A DNA stretch of 64,000 nt from Bradyrhizobium sp. SZCCT0231 (GTDB lineage: Bacteria; Pseudomonadota; Alphaproteobacteria; Rhizobiales; Xanthobacteraceae). The notes beneath the pieces were generated by a model. The model was not told the origin of the DNA. It did no database searches and worked only from the letters and a program-made list of their open reading frames with translations. The stretch is from contig NZ_JAFCKP010000003.1 in NCBI RefSeq assembly GCF_018130245.1, positions 372,001 through 436,000 of the forward strand. The letters are read 5' to 3'. Shown here in pieces: positions 16,756-25,141 of this stretch; position 1 is the stretch's first letter, and each line of letters starts with the position of its first letter. A program made the position numbers and the translations under genes.

Positions 16756-16820
16756 ATTTTTGTACCATCTTGCATAATATGAGTGTGGTCAAGGATTATT
16801 TTGCGAGATGGTACAAAAAT
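16756..16820. promoter_or_regulatory. Long interrupted inverted repeat, TetR operator pair
   Basis: ATTTTTGTACCATCT (16756-16770) and AGATGGTACAAAAAT (16806-16820) are perfect 15-bp inverted arms. Similarity continues inward (TGCATAATA against CGCAAAATA). The right arm contains the ATG start codon of the TetR gene, so binding there would block its own expression, and the left arm lies before the GST gene. The central 35 bp include CATAATAT, a -10-like stretch. Confidence 0.75.
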
Positions 16821-17494
16821 CGAAGCCGCCAGCTGCTGCCAATCAGCCCGAGCGCCGCGGCGAACCCGAGCGCCGCGGCCAACCTAAGCGCCGCGGCCGT
16901 CCCCGCGCCTACGAGCCCGATATCGCGCTCGGCAAGGCGCTCGACCTGTTCCGCAAGCAGGGTTTTGCGGCCACCTCGCTCGACGATCTCAGCGCAGCGA
17001 CCGGCATGAACCGGCCGAGCCTTTACGGTGCCTTCGGCGACAAGCGCGAGCTCTACATCAAGAGCTATCAGCGCTATCGCGAGGAGGCTGCCGCTTCCAT
17101 GGTCGAGATCTTTCGCCAGGAGATGCCGCTGCGCCAGCGGCTGGAGCGCATCTATGCGGCCGCGCTGGACATCTACCTGTCCGGCGACACCGGGCCGCGC
17201 GGTTGCTTCACGGTCGTGACCGCGGCCTCCGAGGCGGTCGGCGATCCCGAGATCCGCGCCATGGTGCTGGACGGCCTCACCGGGCTCGACAAGGCGTTTG
17301 CCAGTTGCTTCCGCCGCGCCAAGGAGAAAGGCGAACTGCCGGAGAGCGCCGATCCGGTCGCGCTGGCGCAGATCGCATCGGCCACCATCCACACCATCGC
17401 CATCCGCTCGCGCGCCCGCGTGCCGCGCAAGGAACTCGAGGCGATCGTGAAGGGCGCGATCGACGTGATGGTGGGGGTCGGGACCAGGGCCTGA
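16808..17494 (+). CDS. TetR/AcrR-family regulator with Arg/Pro-rich N-terminal repeats
   Basis: A 228-residue TetR regulator. Residues 14-31 are a repeated basic motif (ERRGEP, ERRGQP, KRRGRP) encoded by an 18-bp tandem repeat. The HTH follows (ALDLFRKQGFAATSLDDLSAATGMNRPSLYGAFGDK). The C-terminal region is of the TetR_C AefR/YcdC-like type, with CFTVVTAASEA. It starts inside its own likely operator. It is divergent from the GST gene, which is the expected target, and ends 1 bp from the convergent chemoreceptor pseudogene. Confidence 0.87.
   Translation: MVQKSKPPAAANQPERRGEPERRGQPKRRGRPRAYEPDIALGKALDLFRKQGFAATSLDDLSAATGMNRPSLYGAFGDKRELYIKSYQRYREEAAASMVEIFRQEMPLRQRLERIYAAALDIYLSGDTGPRGCFTVVTAASEAVGDPEIRAMVLDGLTGLDKAFASCFRRAKEKGELPESADPVALAQIASATIHTIAIRSRARVPRKELEAIVKGAIDVMVGVGTRA
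16847..16900 (+). repeat. 18-bp tandem repeat, three copies, inside a TetR gene
   Basis: Three head-to-tail 18-bp units begin at 16847, 16865 and 16883 (CCCGAGCGCCGCGGCGAA and variants). They keep frame and encode a six-residue basic motif. Copies one and two differ at one base; the third is more diverged. Confidence 0.88.
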
Positions 17495-17495
17495 G

Positions 17496-19462
17496 CTACG
17501 CGGCGCGAATCTGCGCGAGGAAACGATCCACCTCTTCGCGCAGCCGCTGCGATTGCCTGGCAAGCTCGACTGCCGAGCCCAGCACCTCCTCGGCGGCGGT
17601 GCCCGTCGCTGCGATACCATCGGTGACGCCCGCGATGTTTTGCGAGACTTCGCCGGTGCGGGCCGCGGCCTGCTGGACGTTTTGCGCAATCTCCTGCGTT
17701 GCCGTGCCCTGCTGGCCGACGGCGGCGGCAATCGCGGCCGAGATCTCGTCGACTTGCTGGATGGTTCCGCATATCGACTGGATGCCGTCAACCGCGCCTG
17801 ATGTCTCGCCTTGCACGGCGGTGACCTGTGCGCCGATCTCCTCGGTCGCCTTCGCGGTCTGCGTTGCCAGCGCCTTCACTTCGGACGCCACCACGGCAAA
17901 ACCGCGGCCGGCTTCGCCCGCGCGCGCCGCCTCGATCGTCGCGTTCAGCGCGAGCAGGTTGGTCTGACCGGCGATGCCGTTGATGAAGGAGACGACGTCG
18001 CCGATCTTCTGCGCGGCATCGGCGAGGCTCTGCACGCGCGCATTCGACCGCTGACCGTCGCTGGCGGCCTTGCCGACGACCTCGGTCGCGTGGGCGAGGC
18101 GGCGGCTGATCTCCGTCATGGACGAGGACAGCTCTTCCGCGGCTGCCGCAACCGTCTGCACGTTCTCGGAAGCCAGCGCCGAGGCCGAGGAGACCATCCG
18201 GGTCTGCTGCCGCGACTGTTCGACGATGGCCGACATCGATCGCGCCGTATGCTCCATCTCGACCGCGGCCAGGACACCGTGGTGACGACGTCGCGGATGC
18301 TGGCTTCGAAATTGTCGGCGAGCGCCGCGAAGGTCCGCCGCTTCTCCGCTTCGGACTGGGCCTTGGCCTCGAATTGTTCGGCCTGAAGCTTGCTGAAGCT
18401 CACGGCATTGTCGCGGAACACCGCGACCGCCTTCACCATCGCGCCGACTTCGTCATTCGTCGTGCTGACGGGAACGTCAACATCGAGCCGGCCGTCGGCG
18501 AGCTCGCGCATCACTGATGTGATCGACAGGATCGGACGCGCGATGCTGCGGGCGATCAGATAGCCGACGATCGCGGCCAGCACGAGCCCGAGCGCGGCGA
18601 TACCGAGCGAAAGCCACCAGGCGCGATCGGCGGAAGCGACATAGTCGGCATTGTCCATCACCAGCTCGACGGCGCCGAGCGGCTTGCCGGAAAAGTCCTT
18701 GATCGGTCCCAGCAGGGCGGCGACCGGCGTACTGTCGAGCTTGCCCTGCCGCACCGTGAAGTCGCCGCCGGCGGCCCGGCCGTAGTCGGTCGCATCGAAG
18801 AAGCTCTTGCCCTTCAGCGTGCCGCCGAACAGCTTGAAGCCGGAACCATCGGCGAGATGGAAGGCGACGTCGACATGGCGATTGGCTTTGAAGTCGTCGA
18901 GGAAGGACTGGCCGAAGGTCAGGCCGAATTCGACGCTGCCGAGATGCTTAGCCGCTTGCGCGATCGGCACCACGCCGCGGATGCCGAGACCGGCGACGCC
19001 GCCCTCGAGACCGACCACGACCTTGCGGTCCTGGTTGGCGGCGACGACCGTCTTGCGAAAGCCCGAGAGGTCGTCGCCGAACTTGGCGGGTTGGTGCACG
19101 CGCAGGAACGAGGTTGCCGGCGCCATATGAAACTGGAACTGCTCGACGCCATACTCCGATTTGGTCGCGGCGAACACTGGTCCGAACAGGGCGATGAGCG
19201 CGTTGCGGTCCTGTTTCGCCATTGCATCCTGCGTCGCCGGCATCGCGGCAACTACGGTGCTCATGGCGGCGGCGCGGCGGGATTCCTCGGCGATGCGCGA
19301 CAACAGGGCGTCATAATGACTGCGCAACTCGCGCTGGTCGGCGCGGTCGATGATCCCGCCGATGATCCACATCGCGCCGAGCACGGCAAACAGGGTGGTC
19401 GCCGCGGCCGTCACCGCCAGCGCAACCGTAATCCGCATCCTGAGGCCGAGGCTCGCCCGCAT
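17496..19462 (-). pseudogene. Methyl-accepting chemotaxis protein broken by a frameshift
   Basis: Read from 19462 the protein begins MRASLGLRMRITV, has a membrane helix, a periplasmic cache-type sensor, a second helix (LGIAALGLVLAAIVGYLIA), HAMP, and the start of the signalling domain. At about 18271-18280, after ...IRDVVTTV, the frame is lost. The downstream frame resumes [19 protein letters not shown] and continues to 17496 through the MCP hairpin tip ([20 protein letters not shown]). A single missing base would restore about 655 residues. It could be a true recent mutation or a sequencing error. No che genes are nearby. Confidence 0.85.
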
Positions 19463-19582
19463 GTCCGACTCGTTGTTTGAGCGTTGATTAACAACGCCTA
19501 TCAACTTCTCGCTAAGAGAGGGTGAACGTGGCGGGGAACGCGGTGGTTGTGGGGGAGGTGGGCGCCGGCCAAAAGCACAGCC

Positions 19583-19609
19583 GTCGTCCCCGCGCAGCGC
19601 GGGGACGAC
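19583..19609. repeat. GC-rich palindrome, dispersed-element type
   Basis: A stem of 12 bp (GTCGTCCCCGCG / CGCGGGGACGAC) around a CAG loop lies between the chemoreceptor start and the hydroxyacid dehydrogenase stop. The sequence type (GTCGTCCCC...GGGGACGAC) resembles the short palindromes scattered elsewhere in the window. It may terminate transcripts from neither or both sides. Confidence 0.5.
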
Positions 19610-19634
19610 ATCGAGGGTGTAGAGTCGGCGTGCC

Positions 19635-20600
19635 CTAATACCCCCTTGCGCGGTCCACCACGTTCTCCAGCGCGCCGCCCGCCTCGAACCGGGCGATCTG
19701 CTCGGCGACATAGGCCGAGATCGCCTCCGCGTCGGTGTCGGCGGCGTTGTGCGGGGTCAGCAGCACCTTGGGATGGGTCCAGAACCGGCTGTCCTTCGGC
19801 TGCGGCTCCTGCACGAAGACGTCGAGCGAGGCGGCGCCCAGCGTGCCGTCGTCGAGGCAGGCGAGAATATCGGCCTCGTTCTGCAGACCGCCGCGGCCGG
19901 CATTGATCAGCACCGGCGCACCGAGCGGGCTGCTGCGGCTCAGCTTTGCGAAGACGTCGCGGTTGAGGAGGCCGTGCGTGTCAGGCGTCAGAGGCAACAA
20001 TGACACCAGAATGTCGGTCTTGCGCAGGAACGCGTCCATGCCTGCAGTGCCATGGAAGCATTCGACGCCCTTGATCGTCCGCGGGCTGCGGCTCCAGCCG
20101 GCGACGCGGAAGCCGAGCCGCCGCAACACGTCTGCGGCATCCGCACCCAGCGTGCCCAACCCCATGACGCCGACGGTGACGGCGCTCGCCGGCCACTGAT
20201 ATTTCGGCTCCCAGCGCTTCTCGCGCTGCGATTGCCTGAGGTAAAGCTCCTGGCGGTGATGCATCAGCACGTGCAGCACGACATATTCGGTCATGCGATT
20301 GGTGAGATCGGGCACGGCGACGCGCACCAGCGGCACGTCGGGCAGGCTCTTGTCGGCCATCAGCGCGTCGACGCCGGCGCCGAGATTGAAGATCGCACGC
20401 AGATTGGGGAATGCACCGAGATCGCCGGGCACCGGCTTCCACACCGCCGCATAGTGCACCTCGGCCGGATCGAGCCCGGGATCGGGCAGCAGCACCACGC
20501 GGCGGCCGGCGCAGACCGAATTGAACCGGGCCTTCCAGCGCTCCGGCAGCCAGTTCTGCTGCGTGCTGTTGATCAGGACGGCCAGTGTACCTTTGGTCAT
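19635..20600 (-). CDS. D-2-hydroxyacid dehydrogenase, GhrA-like glyoxylate/hydroxypyruvate reductase
   Basis: A 321-residue NAD(P)-linked D-isomer 2-hydroxyacid dehydrogenase. The Rossmann motif GVMGLGTLGADAADVLRRLGF is central. The catalytic triad can be placed: Arg in INAGRGG, Glu in DVFVQEPQP, His in LLTPHNAADT. The W-S/R-S segment after the nucleotide fold (GWSRSPRTIKG) fits NADP preference, as in GhrA. The ATG at 20600 (MTKGTLAVLINS) is chosen over 20669, which adds a non-conserved leader. It probably reduces glyoxylate or hydroxypyruvate in the cytosol. Confidence 0.87.
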   Translation of the reverse strand: MTKGTLAVLINSTQQNWLPERWKARFNSVCAGRRVVLLPDPGLDPAEVHYAAVWKPVPGDLGAFPNLRAIFNLGAGVDALMADKSLPDVPLVRVAVPDLTNRMTEYVVLHVLMHHRQELYLRQSQREKRWEPKYQWPASAVTVGVMGLGTLGADAADVLRRLGFRVAGWSRSPRTIKGVECFHGTAGMDAFLRKTDILVSLLPLTPDTHGLLNRDVFAKLSRSSPLGAPVLINAGRGGLQNEADILACLDDGTLGAASLDVFVQEPQPKDSRFWTHPKVLLTPHNAADTDAEAISAYVAEQIARFEAGGALENVVDRARGY

Positions 20601-20740
20601 TCGAAGTGCCTCGTCGGGTTCCGCTTTTGGAGGCCCTCCTTGGCACGATCTGCCGGATTTTTCTTGCAAATTTTTTCCGCAGCCCTGTCGGCGCGGGGCA
20701 TATTGGCGCGTCTTTAGAGCAGACGAGGAAAGTGCCGCCC

Positions 20741-21109
20741 ATGCTTTACGCCATTCTTTGCTATCACGATGAGGACTTCGTCGGCTCCTGGAGCAAGGAC
20801 CAGGACGAGGCCGTGATGAAGAAGCTTGCCGTGGTGCAGGAGAAGCTCACCAAGCAGGGCCGGCTCGGGCCGGTGGCGCGGCTGTTGCCGACGACCGCGG
20901 CGGCGACCCTGCGCAAGGAGGATCCGCCGCTGGTGCTCGACGGCCCCTATGCCGAGACCAAGGAGCAGCTCCTCGGCTTCTACATCGTCGACTGCAAGAA
21001 CCTCGATGACGCGCTCGACGTCGCGCGCGAGTTGGGCTCTGCCAATCCCGGCGGCGCCTATGAGGTCCGTCCCGTCGGCGTGTTCCGGCCCGGAGGAAAC
21101 CTGACGTGA
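20741..21109 (+). CDS. YciI / DGPF-domain protein
   Basis: A 122-residue protein of the YCII/DGPF family, an alpha-beta ferredoxin-like fold. The signature appears as VLDGPYAETKEQLLGFYIVD. The stop overlaps the GTG start of the sigma factor by 4 bp (GTGA), so the two are translationally coupled. ECF42 sigma factors are known to be encoded next to DGPF proteins. The molecular role of DGPF proteins is unsettled. The start at 20741 is taken because the longer frame from 20585 reads through the intergenic region. Confidence 0.85.
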   Translation: MLYAILCYHDEDFVGSWSKDQDEAVMKKLAVVQEKLTKQGRLGPVARLLPTTAAATLRKEDPPLVLDGPYAETKEQLLGFYIVDCKNLDDALDVARELGSANPGGAYEVRPVGVFRPGGNLT

Positions 21110-22407
21110 GCGAGGCCGATACCGCCTGGATCGAGACTGCGCTGACCTCGGCGCGACCCCAGGCGGTCGGGGCGCTGCTGCGCTATTTCCGCGACCTCGA
21201 CACCGCAGAGGAGGCATTTCAGAACGCCTGCCTGCGCGCGCTGAAAACCTGGCCGCAGAACGGGCCGCCGCGCGATCCCGCAGCTTGGCTGATCATGGTC
21301 GGCCGCAACGTCGCGATCGACGAGGTGCGGCGCGCCCGCAAGCAGCAGCCGCTGCCCGAGGACGACCAGGCGATCTCCGACCTCGGCGACGCCGAAGGCG
21401 TGCTCGCCGAGCGGCTCGACGGCTCGCATTATCGCGACGACATTTTGCGGCTGATGTTCATCTGCTGCCATCCAGGGCTGCCGGCGACGCAGCAGATCGC
21501 GCTGGCGTTGCGCATCGTCTCGGGCCTCACGGTGAAGCAGATCGCGCGTGCCTTCCTGGTTTCGGACGCCGCGATGGAGCAGCGCATCACGCGCGCCAAG
21601 GCGAAGGTCGCCGAGGCCGGGACACCGTTCGAGACGCCCGGCGCGGTCGAGCGCTCCGAACGGCTCGCCGGCGTCGCCGCGATGATCTACCTGATCTTCA
21701 ACGAAGGCTATTCGGCGAGTGGCGACACAGCCGAAATCAGGAAGCCGCTGTGCGAGGAGGCGATCCGGCTGGCGCGGCTGCTGCTGCGGCTGTTTCCGAG
21801 CGAGCCGGAGATCATGGGCCTGACGGCGCTGATCCTGTTGCAGCACGCGCGTAGCGCCGCGCGCTTTGCCGAGGACGGATCGCTGATCCTGCTGGACGAT
21901 CAGGATCGTTCCTTGTGGAACGGCACCATGATCGCGGAAGGCCTCGCGCTGATCGACAAGGCGATGCGCCACCGCCGCAGCGGGCCCTACCAGATCCAGG
22001 CCGCGATCGCCGCGCTGCATGCGCGCGCAGCGACGCCGGAGGAGACCGACTGGACCCAGATCGACCTGCTCTACGGCGCGCTCGAAGTGGTGCAGCCCTC
22101 GCCGGTGGTGACGCTCAACCGCGCCGTCGCGGTCTCCAAGGTGCGCGGGCCGCAGGCCGCGCTCGATCTGATCGAGCCCTTAGCGCCGAAGCTCGCCAAC
22201 TACTTCCATTTCTACGGCGTGCGCGGCGCCTTCCTGATGCAGCTCGGCCGCAACGACGAAGCCCGCGTCGCCTTCGACCGTGCCATCGCGCTCGCCAATA
22301 CGTCCGCCGAAGCCGCTCACATTCGCATGCATCTCGACCGCCTGATCCGGGACAGCCAGCCGAAGGGAGCCAATGGCGGCGCCAGGCAGGGCGCGAAGGC
22401 GAAGTAG
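21106..22407 (+). CDS. RNA polymerase sigma factor, ECF42-type with C-terminal extension
   Basis: A 433-residue extracytoplasmic-function sigma factor. Region 2 lies near residues 15-80 (LRYFRDLDTAEEAFQNACLRALKTW), followed by region 4 (LALRIVSGLTVKQIARAFLVSDAAMEQRITRAKAKV). Beyond about residue 190 comes a long helical extension of the DUF6596/TPR-like type (AGVAAMIYLIFNEGYSAS, NRAVAVSKVRGPQAALDLIEPL). ECF42 members have this extension and no dedicated anti-sigma factor. Start is GTG, overlapping the YciI stop. It likely controls its own operon and possibly other DGPF genes. Confidence 0.9.
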   Translation: MSEADTAWIETALTSARPQAVGALLRYFRDLDTAEEAFQNACLRALKTWPQNGPPRDPAAWLIMVGRNVAIDEVRRARKQQPLPEDDQAISDLGDAEGVLAERLDGSHYRDDILRLMFICCHPGLPATQQIALALRIVSGLTVKQIARAFLVSDAAMEQRITRAKAKVAEAGTPFETPGAVERSERLAGVAAMIYLIFNEGYSASGDTAEIRKPLCEEAIRLARLLLRLFPSEPEIMGLTALILLQHARSAARFAEDGSLILLDDQDRSLWNGTMIAEGLALIDKAMRHRRSGPYQIQAAIAALHARAATPEETDWTQIDLLYGALEVVQPSPVVTLNRAVAVSKVRGPQAALDLIEPLAPKLANYFHFYGVRGAFLMQLGRNDEARVAFDRAIALANTSAEAAHIRMHLDRLIRDSQPKGANGGARQGAKAK

Positions 22408-22419
22408 GCCCGTCTGCTT

Positions 22420-22514
22420 CCACGTCGTCATGCCCGGGCTTGTCCCGGGCATCCACGGTCTTTCCCTCCGCACCAAGAACGTGGATGGCCGGGACAAGCC
22501 CGGCCATGACGTGG
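22420..22514. repeat. Long imperfect palindromic repeat
   Basis: Outer arms CCACGTCGTCATG and CATGACGTGG, with nested CCCGGGCTTGTCCCGGGC and GGCCGGGACAAGCCCGGCC, give a hairpin of about 95 nt between the sigma-factor and SRPBCC genes. Its design (nested arms with internal symmetry) is that of bacterial intergenic palindromic elements. Confidence 0.78.
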
Positions 22515-22602
22515 GGTGGGCAGTGTGCCAAAGAATTTCTGCCCCATTGTCGGCCGGGGTCTGCCCCGTTCGTCCTAGGCTCCGTATCCCGGAGAACCAT
22601 TC

Positions 22603-23142
22603 ATGCTGAAAGCCATTGCCATCATTGCCATCGTGCTTGCGATCGGAATTGCCGGCATCCTGGTCTTTGCACTGACAAAACCCGATACCTTCCGTGTGGA
22701 ACGCTCGCTCACGCTGAAGGCGCCGGCCGATGCGATCTATCCGCATGTCGCCGATTTCCACCGCTGGACCGCCTGGTCGCCCTACGAGACCCGCGATCCC
22801 GCCATGAAGCGGACGTTCGGCGGAACCGCGGCAGGCAAGGGTGCGACCTATGCCTGGGACGGCAACAACAATGTCGGCGCCGGCCATATGGAGATCCTGG
22901 AGGCGAACGGGCCCTCCAAGCTCCGCATCAGGCTCGATTTCGAGCGGCCGTTCGAAGGTCACAACACCGCCGAGTTCACCTTTGTGCCGCAAGGCGATGC
23001 CACACTGGTCACATGGGCGATGTACGGTCCGGCCCCGTTCCTGTCCAAGCTGATGCAGGTGTTCATCAACATGGACAGCATGATCGGCAAGGATTTCGAG
23101 GCAGGTCTCGCCGGCCTGAAGAAGCTCACCGAGAAGCAATAA
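22603..23142 (+). CDS. SRPBCC-family (START/Bet v1-fold) membrane-anchored protein
   Basis: A 179-residue protein with an N-terminal hydrophobic helix (IAIIAIVLAIGIAGILVFAL). A polyketide_cyc2/SRPBCC domain follows (VERSLTLKAPADAIYPHVADFHRWTAWSPYE). The fold binds hydrophobic ligands. It is separated from the VOC protein gene by 30 bp, suggesting an operon. Function is not assignable. Confidence 0.82.
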   Translation: MLKAIAIIAIVLAIGIAGILVFALTKPDTFRVERSLTLKAPADAIYPHVADFHRWTAWSPYETRDPAMKRTFGGTAAGKGATYAWDGNNNVGAGHMEILEANGPSKLRIRLDFERPFEGHNTAEFTFVPQGDATLVTWAMYGPAPFLSKLMQVFINMDSMIGKDFEAGLAGLKKLTEKQ

Positions 23143-23172
23143 GCCTCACTGCAAACGAAGAGGAGAGAAACG

Positions 23173-23586
23173 ATGCTCAATCCCTATCTGTTCTACCAGG
23201 ACACTTGCGAAGCGGCATTCAACTATTACGCCAAGGTTTTGGGCGGCAAGATCGATGCGATGATGCGCGCATCGGATGCTCCGCCGGAGGTGCCGGCCAC
23301 GCCCGGCCGCGAGAAGATGATCATGCATGCGCGCATGTCGTTTCCCGACGGCAGCGTGCTGATGGCCTCCGACGCGCCGGGCGAGCACTTTCACAAGCCG
23401 CAGGGCTTCTCGATCTCGCTCACGGTCAAGGACCCCGCAGATGGCGAGCGCAAGTTCAACGCGCTCGCCGACGGCGGCAGCATCACCATGCCCTTCAGCA
23501 AGACGTTCTGGGCCAAAGGCTTTGGCATGTGCGTCGACAAGTTCGGCATTCCCTGGATGGTGAACTGCCCGGCGGAAGGCATGTGA
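23173..23586 (+). CDS. VOC-family (PhnB/glyoxalase-like) protein
   Basis: A 137-residue vicinal-oxygen-chelate protein of the PhnB-like group. It opens NPYLFYQDTCEAAFNYYAKVLGG and ends GMCVDKFGIPWMVNCP, both typical. GAGGAGAG before the ATG is a strong ribosome site. PhnB-like proteins often lie beside ECF sigma and DGPF genes, as here, but have no settled activity. Confidence 0.86.
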   Translation: MLNPYLFYQDTCEAAFNYYAKVLGGKIDAMMRASDAPPEVPATPGREKMIMHARMSFPDGSVLMASDAPGEHFHKPQGFSISLTVKDPADGERKFNALADGGSITMPFSKTFWAKGFGMCVDKFGIPWMVNCPAEGM

Positions 23587-23615
23587 CGGGCGCGCGCGAT
23601 CCGTCGAGTTGCGAT

Positions 23616-23645
23616 CCCCTCTCTCCAATGCTTGCGGGAGAGGGG
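23616..23645. terminator. Hairpin after the VOC gene
   Basis: CCCCTCTC and GAGAGGGG form an 8-bp stem with a 14-nt loop, 30 bp after the VOC stop and before the end of the convergent lipoprotein gene. It is terminator-like in position; no T-run follows. Confidence 0.42.
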
Positions 23646-23692
23646 ACACGCATGGACTCGTTGCGTCACGCGCCGCTCGGCCGTTTGTCCTC

Positions 23693-24043
23693 TCACCGGA
23701 TTGATCCGCTGACGTCCTCGCGCGGCGGCGACGACTCCACGCAGCGAGGGCAGATCATGAGCTTGCTGCCGAGCTGCCTGTCGTTCTCCGCCTGTATTTC
23801 GTCATGGACCGCCCACCACGCCTCGGAATATGGGCGCAAGGTGCCGAGCACCCGCTCCCGTTCCTGATTGGGATCACGTGCCGCGGGCGCGTCGTTCGTG
23901 ACGCGCCGCTTCGCGACATGAGGACGGTTCGGATCCTTGCCAAGACCATCCCACGCGATGGAGCGACCTTCCTGCGCTGCAGCGCCTGCGCATCCGATCA
24001 GCGCTGTGCAAAAAGTGAGCAAGATGAAGCCGTGTCGAATCAT
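23693..24043 (-). CDS. Small putative lipoprotein of unknown function
   Basis: A 116-residue protein not recognised as a known family. Starting at 24043 (MIRHGFILLTF) it has a hydrophobic leader ending in a lipobox-like TALIGC, so it is probably lipid-anchored. The mature part is hydrophilic and contains RERVLGTLRPYSEAWWAVHDEI and a late CPRC pair. The ATG at 24109 gives an Arg-rich leader before the signal and is rejected. Confidence 0.6.
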   Translation of the reverse strand: MIRHGFILLTFCTALIGCAGAAAQEGRSIAWDGLGKDPNRPHVAKRRVTNDAPAARDPNQERERVLGTLRPYSEAWWAVHDEIQAENDRQLGSKLMICPRCVESSPPREDVSGSIR

Positions 24044-24324
24044 GCCGGGCCTTCGCTGCGTATGCGACGCGCAGAATCCGCGTGAGACACGCGCATCGCG
24101 TTGGTTCAATGGAACTCAAGGCAAACCAAACTTGCCGGCATGGGCGAATGTGAGTCGTGCTTTCGCATCACTTTGCGGGCGAGTTGCGGCCGCTTCGTGA
24201 AAAAAACCAACTGCATCGCACAACAATTGGCGCAATATTGGGCTGTGATCTGCACGCCAGAATCGCTATTGGTGATTCATAAAAGTTACAAACTGGGATG
24301 GACGTCACTAAGAAGGAGCGACCG

Positions 24325-24417
24325 ATGGCGGCGGCGCTACAGATCAATTTTGCTCTTTGGGGAATGCTCATCTGCGCCAGCGTAAAGCTGGTACCGGTGA
24401 TACAGACTCTCTTCTGA
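24325..24417 (+). CDS. Possible 30-residue hydrophobic small protein
   Basis: An AAGGAG ribosome site stands 7 nt before an ATG whose frame encodes 30 residues (MAAALQINFALWGM, then LICASVKLVPVIQTLF) and a TGA. The peptide has one potential membrane helix. It lies in the 533-bp gap between 24044 and 24576, an AT-richer stretch with no other convincing gene; a 94-residue frame over the same bases lacks a ribosome site and looks spurious. The strong Shine-Dalgarno is the main support. Confidence 0.5.
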   Translation: MAAALQINFALWGMLICASVKLVPVIQTLF

Positions 24418-24576
24418 AGGCAGCCAGCGCCTGATGGCGCAGATCACCCGGCGCGACGCTGCATGCGAGCGCAGGGAACATGGCGCACGGCCTCGGATCA
24501 GCCAAGCAAATCGCCTTCAATGTGACGCGGTTCACGGAGCTCGTTCCCGTCACACGCGTGGCAGCTGCCTGTGTCG

Positions 24577-25014
24577 TCACCGACACCGCGGGTAGATCGC
24601 GGCGAGATCGCGCCCTTTCAACAGCAGCAGCCGTGAGCTCAAGCCGCCGCGGCGGCTGATCCAGTCGCGCACCGGGCCGGGATAGGCGGCAAGGACCGCG
24701 ACCGATGCCTCCGGCTCGGCATAGAAGCGCCCGCGCCGGTCCACCGAGCGCGCGGCGTGGAAGCCGAACACGGCGCGCTTGGTGACGCAGATGCGCTCGC
24801 CCGGCACGATGCTCAGCACCAGCGTGCAGGCGGACAGGCAGGGACCGTCGATCACCACGCGCTCGCCGCTCTCGCGCACTTTCTCGAACAGATCGAGGAA
24901 CGGCCCGACCTGTCCGCCCGGAGACTGGATGATGCGGATCTCTGCCGCGGCGGGCGTGACGGCGAGCAGCGCGGATGCAAGCATCAAGGCTTTGAGCAAG
25001 GTGACGCGTTGCAT
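24577..25014 (-). CDS. Secreted protein of ClpP/crotonase-like type, unknown function
   Basis: A 145-residue protein with a signal peptide (LLKALMLASALLAVTPAAAE). The mature part resembles small periplasmic ClpP-like proteins: SPGGQVGPF near residue 32, then IDGPCLSACTLVLSIVPG, where the Ser sits where the ClpP-fold nucleophile would be, and VFGFHAAR with a His. Whether it is an active protease is unknown. It has 127 bp upstream, mostly filled by a palindromic repeat. Confidence 0.66.
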   Translation of the reverse strand: MQRVTLLKALMLASALLAVTPAAAEIRIIQSPGGQVGPFLDLFEKVRESGERVVIDGPCLSACTLVLSIVPGERICVTKRAVFGFHAARSVDRRGRFYAEPEASVAVLAAYPGPVRDWISRRGGLSSRLLLLKGRDLAAIYPRCR

Positions 25015-25035
25015 GGAGTCTCCACCAACTTAGGT

Positions 25036-25133
25036 TTTGTAGGGTGGGCAAAGCGTAGCGTGCCCACCATCCGCACTGCAAATTTGGGATCGATGGTGGG
25101 CACGGCGCGTTGCGCCTTTGCCCACCCTACAAA
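25036..25133. repeat. Palindromic dispersed element, copy A
   Basis: Perfect 18-bp terminal arms (TTTGTAGGGTGGGCAAAG at 25036-25053 and its complement at 25116-25133) enclose a second inverted pair (GTGCCCACCAT / ATGGTGGGCAC). A related copy lies at 43561-43654. The element fills the space between the SDR stop and the 24577 gene. Confidence 0.88.
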
Positions 25134-25141
25134 TCGTGCGC

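Noticed and set aside
21915-23867. A 650-residue plus-strand frame across the sigma factor, SRPBCC and VOC genes
   Set aside because: It overlaps three well-supported genes in other frames and has an Arg/Pro-rich composition.
24101-24385. A 94-residue frame in the gap after the lipoprotein gene
   Set aside because: No ribosome site and no family pattern; the short frame at 24325 has a much better translation signal.
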